Assembly (NCBI GenBank): GCA_946479505.1
Contig: CAMLGC010000005.1
Location: 1-64,000 of the forward strand
From: an uncultured Sphingomonadaceae bacterium
GTDB lineage: Bacteria; Pseudomonadota; Alphaproteobacteria; Sphingomonadales; Sphingomonadaceae
Direction of reading: 5' to 3'
Length of the DNA: 64,000 nt
A model generated the notes under the pieces. That model had not been told where the DNA came from, made no database searches, and saw only the letters and a list, made by a program, of their open reading frames with translations. Below, in pieces: positions 57,183 to 64,000 of this stretch (positions are counted from its first letter, which is position 1; each line of letters starts with the position of its first letter). The position numbers were made by a program, and so were the translations under genes.

Positions 57183-57875
57183 ATGACCAGAAAGATGCGC
57201 ATTCTGCGCGGGCCGTTGACGATCTGCTGCTTGTTGATGTTGGTGGGCGGCGGCGCGCTGGTTTGGCCCGAATGGTTCGAACGGATTCGTCCGCTCCAGG
57301 CCGAGGCGAATTATGGCGACGTCATTTCATTGTGCGCCTTCGTCGCCACGATCGTCACGGCGTTACTTACCGTGGTGCCCAGCCTGCAGTCCATGGCCGA
57401 TACGTCGCGCTCCGCCCATTATTCGGAGTTGGACGACATGTATCTCCATCTGCTCACTATGGCGGTCGAAAGGCCGTTCCTGCGCACGCCGGAGAGACAG
57501 AATGCATCCCAGCGCGCGCAATATGACCCTTACGCCTTCATGGTGTGGAATTTCCTTGAAACGATTCACGACCGCTGCGCCGACGACGAGGAGTTGCTCG
57601 ATACCTGGCTTCCGATCGTCGCTGCCGAACATGCGGTGCATCGTGTCTGGTTCGCTCGGGAGACGGTTCCCTACGAAGCCGTGGACTCTCCGAAATTCCG
57701 CCTGAAATTCTGCGATTTCGTCTGGCGGGCGTTCTGGATGGATGAGGCCCAGGCGGGCATGCCCCGCGGCCGCACCCGCACCCGTGCCGCCTGGCCCTAT
57801 CGAAGCGAGGCGCAGATCGCCGCGGACCCAGGGGTTGCACAGTGGTTGTATCCGGCCGATACCAACTCCGCCTAA
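57183..57875 (+). CDS. Membrane protein of unknown function
   Basis: 230 residues. Two membrane segments near the N-terminus (about 10-29 and 45-66) are followed by a soluble helical domain rich in aromatic residues (YDPYAFMVWNFLETIHDRC, AEHAVHRVWFARE). I do not recognise a family. It may be co-transcribed with the preceding GNAT gene. The pair forms a small accessory patch between hisC and metX. Confidence 0.6.
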   Translation: MTRKMRILRGPLTICCLLMLVGGGALVWPEWFERIRPLQAEANYGDVISLCAFVATIVTALLTVVPSLQSMADTSRSAHYSELDDMYLHLLTMAVERPFLRTPERQNASQRAQYDPYAFMVWNFLETIHDRCADDEELLDTWLPIVAAEHAVHRVWFARETVPYEAVDSPKFRLKFCDFVWRAFWMDEAQAGMPRGRTRTRAAWPYRSEAQIAADPGVAQWLYPADTNSA

Positions 57876-57931
57876 ACGCCCCCGCGCTCGTGCGTTGACA
57901 AGACGAGGCGGGGCCCGCAAGCGCGGGCGCG

Positions 57932-59041
57932 ATGGACGTACGGTTCGGCCTCGATCGCCACATCACGCTGCCGGGACCGCTCGTGCTCGACAGCGGCGCG
58001 AGCCTCGCGCCGGTCGAGATCGCGTACGAGACCTACGGCACGCTCGACGCCCACGCCTCGAACGCGATCCTCATCTGCCACGCTCTCACCGGCGACCAGC
58101 ACGTCGCCTCGCCGCATCCGCGCACCGGCAAGCCCGGCTGGTGGGGCCGGATGGTCGGCGAAGGGCTGCCGATCGATCCGGCGCGGCACTTCATCGTCTG
58201 CGCCAACGTGCTCGGAAGCTGCATGGGCTCGTCGGGACCGGCGAGTGCCGATCCCGCGACGGGCAGCCCCTACGGCATGGCGTTTCCCGTCATCACCATC
58301 CGCGACATGGTGCGCGCCCAGGCACTGCTGCTCGACGCACTCGGCATTCAGCGGCTGAAGGCGGTGGTCGGCGGGTCGATGGGCGGGATGCAGGCCTTGT
58401 CGTGGCCGGCAACCTATCCGGCGCGCGTCGGGGCGGCCGTCGTGATCGCCTCGACGGCGCGCCATTCGGCGCAGAACATCGCCTTCCACGAGGTCGGCCG
58501 CCAGGCGGTGATGGCCGATCCCAACTGGCACGGCGGCGACTATTATGACGGCGAGCCGCCCACCGCGGGCCTCGCCGTGGCGCGCATGGCGGCGCACATC
58601 ACCTATCTTTCGGAAGCGGGGTTGACCGAGAAGTTCGGGCGCAAGCTCCAGGATCGCGGGGCAAAGACCTTCGGCTTCGACGCCGATTTCCAGGTCGAAA
58701 GCTATCTGCGCCATCAGGGGCTGGCGTTCACCGACCGGTTCGACGCCAACGCCTATCTCTACATCACCCGCGCGATGGACTATTTCGACCTGGCCGAGGA
58801 ACATGGCGGGATGCTCGCCAACGCCTTCGCCGGCGCGTGTACGCGCTTCTGCATCGTCAGCTTCGACACCGATTGGCTCTATCCCACGGGCGATTCGCGC
58901 AGCATCGTCCAGGCACTCAACGCAGCGGGCGCGCCGGCGAGCTTCGTCGAGCTGTCGAGCCCGTTCGGCCACGACGCCTTCCTGCTCGACTGCCCCGAGC
59001 TCAACCGCGTCGTGGATGGTTTCTTGAGGGCAGGCGCATGA
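57932..59041 (+). CDS. metX: Homoserine O-acetyltransferase MetX
   Basis: 369 residues of alpha/beta hydrolase fold. The nucleophile serine is in [22 protein letters not shown] precedes, and the acid/histidine pair lies in SFDTDWLYP and [11 protein letters not shown]. It acetylates (or succinylates) homoserine in methionine synthesis. A GC-rich hairpin (CCCGC/GCGGG, 57914-57927) lies just before the start. Confidence 0.94.
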   Translation: MDVRFGLDRHITLPGPLVLDSGASLAPVEIAYETYGTLDAHASNAILICHALTGDQHVASPHPRTGKPGWWGRMVGEGLPIDPARHFIVCANVLGSCMGSSGPASADPATGSPYGMAFPVITIRDMVRAQALLLDALGIQRLKAVVGGSMGGMQALSWPATYPARVGAAVVIASTARHSAQNIAFHEVGRQAVMADPNWHGGDYYDGEPPTAGLAVARMAAHITYLSEAGLTEKFGRKLQDRGAKTFGFDADFQVESYLRHQGLAFTDRFDANAYLYITRAMDYFDLAEEHGGMLANAFAGACTRFCIVSFDTDWLYPTGDSRSIVQALNAAGAPASFVELSSPFGHDAFLLDCPELNRVVDGFLRAGA

Positions 59042-59625
59042 GCCTGCGCCCCGATCTTGCGATCATTGCCGATCACGTCGCGCCGCGCAGCCGCGTGCTC
59101 GATGTCGGCTGCGGCGACGGGGCGCTGATGGCGGCACTGCGCGACACGCACGGGGTCGATGCGCGCGGGCTCGAGATCGATCCGGCCAACGTCTCGGCCG
59201 CGGTCGCGCGGGGGCTGTCGGTGGTGCAGGGCGATGCCGACACCGATCTGGCCGGCTATCCCGACGCGAGCTTCGATTATGCGATTCTGAGCCAGACGCT
59301 CCAGACCGCGCGCAGCCCGCATGTCGTTCTCGATCAGCTCCTGCGGATCGGCAACCAAGCCTTCGTCTCGTTCCCCAATTTCGCGCACTGGCGCGTGCGC
59401 GCGTCGTTGCTTTGGGGCGGTCGAATGCCGGTGACGCGGCTGCTGCCCGAACGCTGGTACGACACGCCCAACATCCACCATGTCACGATCGACGATTTCC
59501 GTGCCTTCGTCCGCGAGCGCGAGATTATCGTCGAACGATCGTGGTTCCTGTCGCACGGCCAGCGGACGAGCGCCGCCGCCGCAAACTTTCGCGCCGAGCA
59601 CGCGGTGTTCCTGCTGAGGCGATAG
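59038..59625 (+). CDS. metW: MetW, methionine biosynthesis partner
   Basis: 195 residues with SAM-fold motif [18 protein letters not shown] and [22 protein letters not shown]. MetW is almost always encoded after metX in alphaproteobacteria and is needed with it for methionine synthesis. ATG overlaps the metX stop. It converges with ssb. Confidence 0.93.
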   Translation: MSLRPDLAIIADHVAPRSRVLDVGCGDGALMAALRDTHGVDARGLEIDPANVSAAVARGLSVVQGDADTDLAGYPDASFDYAILSQTLQTARSPHVVLDQLLRIGNQAFVSFPNFAHWRVRASLLWGGRMPVTRLLPERWYDTPNIHHVTIDDFRAFVREREIIVERSWFLSHGQRTSAAAANFRAEHAVFLLRR

Positions 59626-59648
59626 AGGGATTCAGCGGATCACATCGC

Positions 59649-60176
59649 TCAGAACGGCACGTCGTCGTCGAGATCGTCGGCATAGCCGCCACCCGGGCCC
59701 GAGCCGCCACCCGAGCCGCCGCTCCGGCCACCGCCGCCACCCGATCGGCCGCCACCGAACTCGCCGCTACCCGCACCCCAATCGTCACGGCCCGAACCGA
59801 CCCCGCCACCCGATCCGCCGCCGGGCGCGCCGTCCAGCATCGTCAGCGCGCCGTTGAAGCCCTGGAGCACGATCTCGGTCGAATAGCGGTCCTGTCCGTT
59901 CTGGTCCTGCCACTTTCGGGTCTGGAGCTGGCCTTCGATATAGACCTTGGAGCCCTTGTGCAGATAGCGCTCGGCGATGTTGGCGAGGCCTTCGTTGAAG
60001 ATCGCGACCGAATGCCATTCGGTCTTTTCCTTGCGCTCGCCGGTGTTGCGGTCTTTCCACGTCTCGGACGTGGCGATGCGCAGGTTCACCACCTTGCCGC
60101 CGTTCTGAAAGCTCTTGCTCTCCGGATCGCGCCCGAGATTGCCGATCAGGATCACCTTGTTCACGCTGCCGGCCAT
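59649..60176 (-). CDS. ssb: Single-stranded DNA-binding protein
   Basis: 175 residues. The OB fold covers about 1-110 ([49 protein letters not shown]). A long Gly/Ser-rich linker (about 120-165) follows, ending with the acidic tip DDDVPF that binds repair and replication partners. The linker is longer than in E. coli in relative terms. Confidence 0.96.
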   Translation of the reverse strand: MAGSVNKVILIGNLGRDPESKSFQNGGKVVNLRIATSETWKDRNTGERKEKTEWHSVAIFNEGLANIAERYLHKGSKVYIEGQLQTRKWQDQNGQDRYSTEIVLQGFNGALTMLDGAPGGGSGGGVGSGRDDWGAGSGEFGGGRSGGGGGRSGGSGGGSGPGGGYADDLDDDVPF

Positions 60177-60185
60177 TGTCGCTCC

Positions 60186-62051
60186 CTACAAACCGATTGC
60201 TGATGCGATCCAGTATGTAGCGCCCGCGGCGATGTATGCCAGTGCGAACAGATAGCCGACCATGAAAGCGGGCCATTTCCACCCGTTGGTTTCGCGTCGG
60301 GTGATCGCGATGGTCGAGATGCATTGCGGAGCGAAGACGAACCACATCAAAAAGGCGAGCGCGGTGGGCAGGCTCCAGCGGCCGCGCAGATTCTCGACCA
60401 TGCTGTCCTGCCCGGAGGGCGCGTCGGGATCATCGATCGCATAGACCGTTCCGATCGCCGCCACCGCCACCTCGCGCGCCGCCATCGCCGGGATCAGCGC
60501 GAGCGTGATGTCGCGATTGAAGCCGATCGGTTCGAACACGGGGGTGATGGTGTTGGCGATCCGGCCCGCGATCGAATAATTCACCTCGGATACCGCGCTG
60601 TCGGCGGGCGGCTTGGGGAAGCTCAGCAGCGCCCACAGGATGATCGTCGAGGTGAGGATGATCGTGCCCGCGCGACGCAGGAAGATCCAGGCGCGCTGAT
60701 AAAGACCGAGCGTGACGTCGCGGAACCGCGGCCATTGATATTTGGGCATCTCCATCATGAAGCCCGACGAGGCGCCCTTCGTCACTGTCCGGCGCAGCAC
60801 CAGCGCGGCGAAGAACGCGCCCACGATCCCCATCACGTAGAGCCCGAACATCACGAGCCCCTGGAGCCCGACAAAGCCCGCCACCGGCGTATTCGGGATG
60901 AAGGCGCCGATGATGAGCGTATAAACCGGCAACCGCGCCGAGCAGGTCATCAGCGGCGCGATCAGGATCGTCGTCAGGCGGTCCTTCTCGTCCTCGATCG
61001 TGCGCGTCGCCATGATGCCGGGGACGGCGCAGGCGAACGACGAGAGGAGCGGGATGAAGGCGCGCCCCGACAGCCCGACCGAGGCCATGATCCGATCCAT
61101 CAGGAAGGCGGCGCGCACCATGTATCCGCTCGCTTCGAGCAGCAGGATGAAGAAGAACAGGATCAGGATCTGCGGCAGGAACACGATCACCGCGCCGACG
61201 CCTGCGATCACGCCGTCGACGATCAGCGAGCGCAGCACTCCATCGGGCATCGCGCCGCGGATCGCATTGCCGAGCGCACCGAAGCCCGCATCGATTGCGT
61301 CGGCGGGCACGGTCGCCCAACTGAACACCGCCTGGAACATCAGGAACAGGATCGCGCAGAGCAGAACGAGCCCCGCGACCGGATGAAGCGCGACCGAATC
61401 GAGCGCGTGGCTCCAGCGGCGCACCGGCGTCTCGGAGATCGTCGCCGCGAGCGAGATTGCCCGTGCGCGGCGCTGGAGCGTGATGATGTCGTCGCCGAGG
61501 CTGCCGTCGCTGGCAGTGAGCTTGACCGCAGGGCCGCGCCGCAGCGTCTCGGCAAGCGCGGCCTTGAGATCGTCGATCCCGCGGCGGCGCACCGCGACGG
61601 TGGGCACCACCGGCACGCCGAGCTCGCGCTGAAGCGCTGCCGGGTCGAGCTCGAGCCCGTCGCGCGCGGCGAGATCGATCATGTTGAGCGCCACCACCAC
61701 CGGCAGGCCGAGTGCGATGAGCTGGAGCGTGAAGCGCAGGTGGTTGTCGAGATTGGCGGCATCGACGACGACGATCAGCGCGTCGGGCAGCCGCTCGCCT
61801 TCCTGTGCGCCCGTCACCACGTCGCGCGTCACGCGCTCGTCGGGCGAGGACGGCTCGAGGCTGTACGCACCCGGAAGATCGAGCAACTCGATCGGGCGGC
61901 CATCGGCCAGCGCGAGTCGGCCCGCGTGGCGCTCGACCGTGACCCCGGGATAATTGCCCACCTTCTGCCGCGCGCCGGTGAGCGCGTTGAACAGCGCGCT
62001 CTTGCCGGAATTGGGATTTCCGACCAGCGCAATCAGTGGTGCCGGAGTCAT
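60186..62051 (-). CDS. feoB: Ferrous iron transporter FeoB
   Basis: 621 residues. N-terminal G-protein domain with GNPNSGKSALFNALTG, then LLDLPGAYSL; the membrane part has about eight helices. It imports Fe2+. Coupled to feoA with a 1-base gap. Confidence 0.95.
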   Translation of the reverse strand: MTPAPLIALVGNPNSGKSALFNALTGARQKVGNYPGVTVERHAGRLALADGRPIELLDLPGAYSLEPSSPDERVTRDVVTGAQEGERLPDALIVVVDAANLDNHLRFTLQLIALGLPVVVALNMIDLAARDGLELDPAALQRELGVPVVPTVAVRRRGIDDLKAALAETLRRGPAVKLTASDGSLGDDIITLQRRARAISLAATISETPVRRWSHALDSVALHPVAGLVLLCAILFLMFQAVFSWATVPADAIDAGFGALGNAIRGAMPDGVLRSLIVDGVIAGVGAVIVFLPQILILFFFILLLEASGYMVRAAFLMDRIMASVGLSGRAFIPLLSSFACAVPGIMATRTIEDEKDRLTTILIAPLMTCSARLPVYTLIIGAFIPNTPVAGFVGLQGLVMFGLYVMGIVGAFFAALVLRRTVTKGASSGFMMEMPKYQWPRFRDVTLGLYQRAWIFLRRAGTIILTSTIILWALLSFPKPPADSAVSEVNYSIAGRIANTITPVFEPIGFNRDITLALIPAMAAREVAVAAIGTVYAIDDPDAPSGQDSMVENLRGRWSLPTALAFLMWFVFAPQCISTIAITRRETNGWKWPAFMVGYLFALAYIAAGATYWIASAIGL

Positions 62052-62052
62052 G

Positions 62053-62322
62053 CTATCCCGCGGGAGAAACGTGAATCGCGCCCGCGACCGTACGCCTGAG
62101 CGCCACCGTCATCCGCCCGATTCGGCACGCGATCGGCCCGCCGCCGAGCCGCGCGCGATGCAGCACTTCGATCGCGACACCCTCGTCGAAGCCGAGCTCG
62201 CGCAGCCGCCGCGCCTCGGGCGTGGCGAGCCGGTGCCAGTCGATTCCGGCGACGGTCGCCCGCTGGCGCCGCGGCAGATGCTCGAGGCTGACGGGAATGG
62301 TCACGCGCGAGGACATATCCAT
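62053..62322 (-). CDS. feoA: FeoA family protein
   Basis: About 89 residues of SH3-like FeoA: EARRLRELGFDEGVAIEVLHRA, then PIACRIGRMTVALRR. FeoA supports FeoB. ATG at 62322 or 62316 is possible; neither has a clear ribosome-binding site. A Fur-like sequence overlaps the upstream region. Confidence 0.88.
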   Translation of the reverse strand: MDMSSRVTIPVSLEHLPRRQRATVAGIDWHRLATPEARRLRELGFDEGVAIEVLHRARLGGGPIACRIGRMTVALRRTVAGAIHVSPAG

Positions 62323-62323
62323 G

Positions 62324-62381
62324 CTGCGAGTGATTATCAATAACGAGTGGCAAAGGGAAGCCCTGATGCGAACGATTCGCG
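62324..62381. promoter_or_regulatory. Fur/iron-regulator-like sites upstream of feoA
   Basis: Two candidate sites lie upstream of feoAB: a GAGTGATTATCAATAAC stretch (about 62328-62344) like the canonical Fur box, and an inverted repeat GCGAA-CGA-TTCGC (62368-62380) like the alphaproteobacterial form. Operator function is inferred from context. Confidence 0.5.
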
Positions 62382-62412
62382 TCAACGTCTGATATGGGGA
62401 AGAATTGCCCTC

Positions 62413-63075
62413 TTATACCACTGGGTAGCGTAGCCGACCGATGAAGCGGGAGAGGCTCGGACGATGCTCGACGCGCTTGAGGAAGCCGGCCTTGGCTTTC
62501 TCGAAGCGCATGATCCCCTCGATTCGCCGCGCGAGAAAACCGCGCGTCTCGGCCAAGCCTTCGCTTTCGTCGTCGAGAAGGACCGTGACGGTCGCGCCGT
62601 AGATCGCTGCCAGCATGCCGCGTTTGGTGTAATGGTTGTAGTCGGTCGCGGTGTCGCCCGCGGCGCGCCACATGCCGTCGGCAGCGCGCCAGCCCAGCCT
62701 GGCCCCGCGCGCGATATTCTGCGGCAGCGCGAGGATCGCAAGCGCGCGGCGCAGCGATTCGCGATTGGGGGCGAGCAACTCTAGCCGGGTCTCGATCAGC
62801 GCACTGATCTTCTCGCGGACTTTCATCGTGGCGAGTCGTTCGGCCGGGAGCGCGGCGAGCATCCGGCGATCGACGTCGGCAAACCAGGCGTCGATCATGT
62901 CCACCGCGCCGCCGGGAAAGGCGAGCGCGGCGACATCGGGATCGATCCCGAGCATCCCCGCGGCGGTGACGACCGCGTCCTCGCCCCAGCCGTCGAACGC
63001 AGCGTTTTCGGCGATCACGGGCGCGAGGCCGCTGCGAATTTCGTCGAGCGTGGCGTCGGGGGCAAGGTCGGTCAT
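62413..63075 (-). CDS. COQ9 family ubiquinone-biosynthesis protein
   Basis: 220 residues. The C-terminal part (ADGMWRAAGDTATDYNHYTKRGMLAAIY) is the COQ9 signature. COQ9 binds lipids and assists COQ7-type hydroxylation. Its start overlaps the stop of the transporter gene. Confidence 0.9.
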   Translation of the reverse strand: MTDLAPDATLDEIRSGLAPVIAENAAFDGWGEDAVVTAAGMLGIDPDVAALAFPGGAVDMIDAWFADVDRRMLAALPAERLATMKVREKISALIETRLELLAPNRESLRRALAILALPQNIARGARLGWRAADGMWRAAGDTATDYNHYTKRGMLAAIYGATVTVLLDDESEGLAETRGFLARRIEGIMRFEKAKAGFLKRVEHRPSLSRFIGRLRYPVV

Positions 63076-64000
63076 CGCGCGTCTCCTTCCTCGTATCTAG
63101 TCTGCACCCCCGGCGGCGCAAGCTGGATGGGCGCGGGCGAGCGCCGCCGCACGAGCACGAGCGCGACGCCGACCAGCGCCGCGCCCACCATGTCGGCTGC
63201 GCCCAGCACCTCGCCATAGGCGAGCCAGCCGACGGTTCCCGCGACGATCGGCTGGGTGAGCAGCGCGATGCCGATGACGAGGGGCGACAGTTTGCCGAGC
63301 GCGTAGATCATCAGTCCCTGGCCGACGATCTGACTCGACAGCGCGACGCCGACCAGCGGCGCCCAATGATCGGGCCAGACACGCTCGCCGAGCGCCAGCG
63401 CGAACAGCAGGAGCGGCAGCACGCTCACCAGCGACGACAATGCGAGCGCCGGCAGCGGCGCGAGGACCGTCCGCGCCCGCGCCATCAGGATGAAATAGCC
63501 GGTATAGAGCAGCCCGGCGAGCAGGCAGAGCGCGTCGCCGGCGAGATTCTGGGGCGACAGCTCGTAGGATCGGCCCATCAGCAGGATCGCGCCTGCCATC
63601 GCCATGGTCAGCGCGACCGCCTGCATCCGGCCCGGCAGCGCACGCGCCACGATGAAACCGTAAACGGGATAGAAAAGCGTCGCCGAATTGCCGAACAGGG
63701 TCGCGTTGGCGAGCGTCGTCCGCAGGATGCCGAGGTGCCAGCTCGCGAGATCGGCGGCAAAGCACAGCCCGCCGACCGCCAGCGTCGCAACCAGCGGCCC
63801 GGTGAGCGTGCGCGGGCGCCACCCGGTGCCCCAGGCGGCGGCGAACAGCACCGGCAGCGCCAGCGCCAGCCGCCAGAATCCCGTCGCCACCGGTCCTGTG
63901 TCGGCGAGTCGGACGAACCACGGGCCGAAGGCGAGCGCGATATTGGCGGCGATCAGCGCCGCGACCGGTAGTGCGCCGCCGCTTGTCGCGGGCGAAGTTT
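63072..64000 (-). CDS. EamA/DMT-type transporter, cut by window end
   Basis: The frame is open to the right edge, so the N-terminus is partly outside the window. The visible ~309 residues show about ten hydrophobic helices in two EamA repeats (NATLFGNSATLFYPVYGF, then SSQIVGQGLMIYALG). Substrate unknown. It overlaps the COQ9 gene by 4 bases. Confidence 0.85.
   Translation of the reverse strand, partial: TSPATSGGALPVAALIAANIALAFGPWFVRLADTGPVATGFWRLALALPVLFAAAWGTGWRPRTLTGPLVATLAVGGLCFAADLASWHLGILRTTLANATLFGNSATLFYPVYGFIVARALPGRMQAVALTMAMAGAILLMGRSYELSPQNLAGDALCLLAGLLYTGYFILMARARTVLAPLPALALSSLVSVLPLLLFALALGERVWPDHWAPLVGVALSSQIVGQGLMIYALGKLSPLVIGIALLTQPIVAGTVGWLAYGEVLGAADMVGAALVGVALVLVRRRSPAPIQLAPPGVQTRYEEGDAR

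Noticed and set aside
57900..57931. Possible SAM riboswitch upstream of metX
   Set aside because: Only about 55 bases separate metX from the preceding gene, and only one small hairpin is present; no SAM-II-type pseudoknot sequence is seen.
60324..62099. 591-codon plus-strand open frame
   Set aside because: Antisense to feoB; composition is dominated by Arg/Asp/Gln as in other GC-driven shadow frames.
1..64000. CRISPR array
   Set aside because: No set of regularly spaced 20-40 base repeats with unique spacers was found; the CGCGTAAT units are only 8 bases long.

Overview
The window is a GC-rich alphaproteobacterial chromosome segment, most likely from Sphingomonas or a close relative. Evidence is the sphingomonad-type gene set and order (DUF3576 lipoprotein next to leuS-lptE-holA; mnmE/mnmG/rsmG/parA/parB; hemE next to ppsR-maf-aroE-coaE-dnaQ; MmcB; DUF1491; COQ9), CcrM-type GANTC sites, and dense operons joined by 4-base ATGA/GTGA overlaps. 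All positions were read by hand and no database search was run.

Bases 1-4476 look like the end of a mobile island abutting the 3' end of a tRNA-Gly(GCC) gene. It carries a truncated antirestriction gene (ArdC) and, transcribed toward it, a two-gene defence operon. That operon encodes a TIR-APAZ protein and a short, catalytically inactive prokaryotic Argonaute, which is the SPARTA architecture. Iterated CGCGTAAT repeats lie between the operon and the tRNA.

Bases 4.5-22 kb are core genome on mixed strands: the ybbN/LON-like/Trm112 operon, a UbiH-family hydroxylase, ftsK, lolA, exodeoxyribonuclease III with ribA, yggS, and then leuS-lptE-holA.

Bases 22.2-33.5 kb run mainly on the minus strand: parB-parA-rsmG-mnmG with three parS-like sites, mnmE, two terC paralogues, rho, hemJ and hemE. 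The hemE/ppsR gap (about 33.52-33.83 kb) has DnaA boxes, GANTC sites and two perfect 16-bp palindromes. Its gene neighbours match the Caulobacter origin, so I call it oriC. From there genes run mainly on the plus strand (ppsR, maf, aroE, coaE, dnaQ, hpf, ptsN and onward), as expected for two diverging replichores.

Bases 39-64 kb hold envelope, metabolic and repair genes: SleB-type hydrolase, MmcB, SCO, PBP1A, MsrB, a type III polyketide synthase-methyltransferase-FAD oxidoreductase operon, tRNA-Leu(GAG), a MATE exporter, ftsEX-ydcF-plsC, tyrA/hisC, metX-metW, ssb, feoAB, COQ9 and an EamA transporter cut by the window end.
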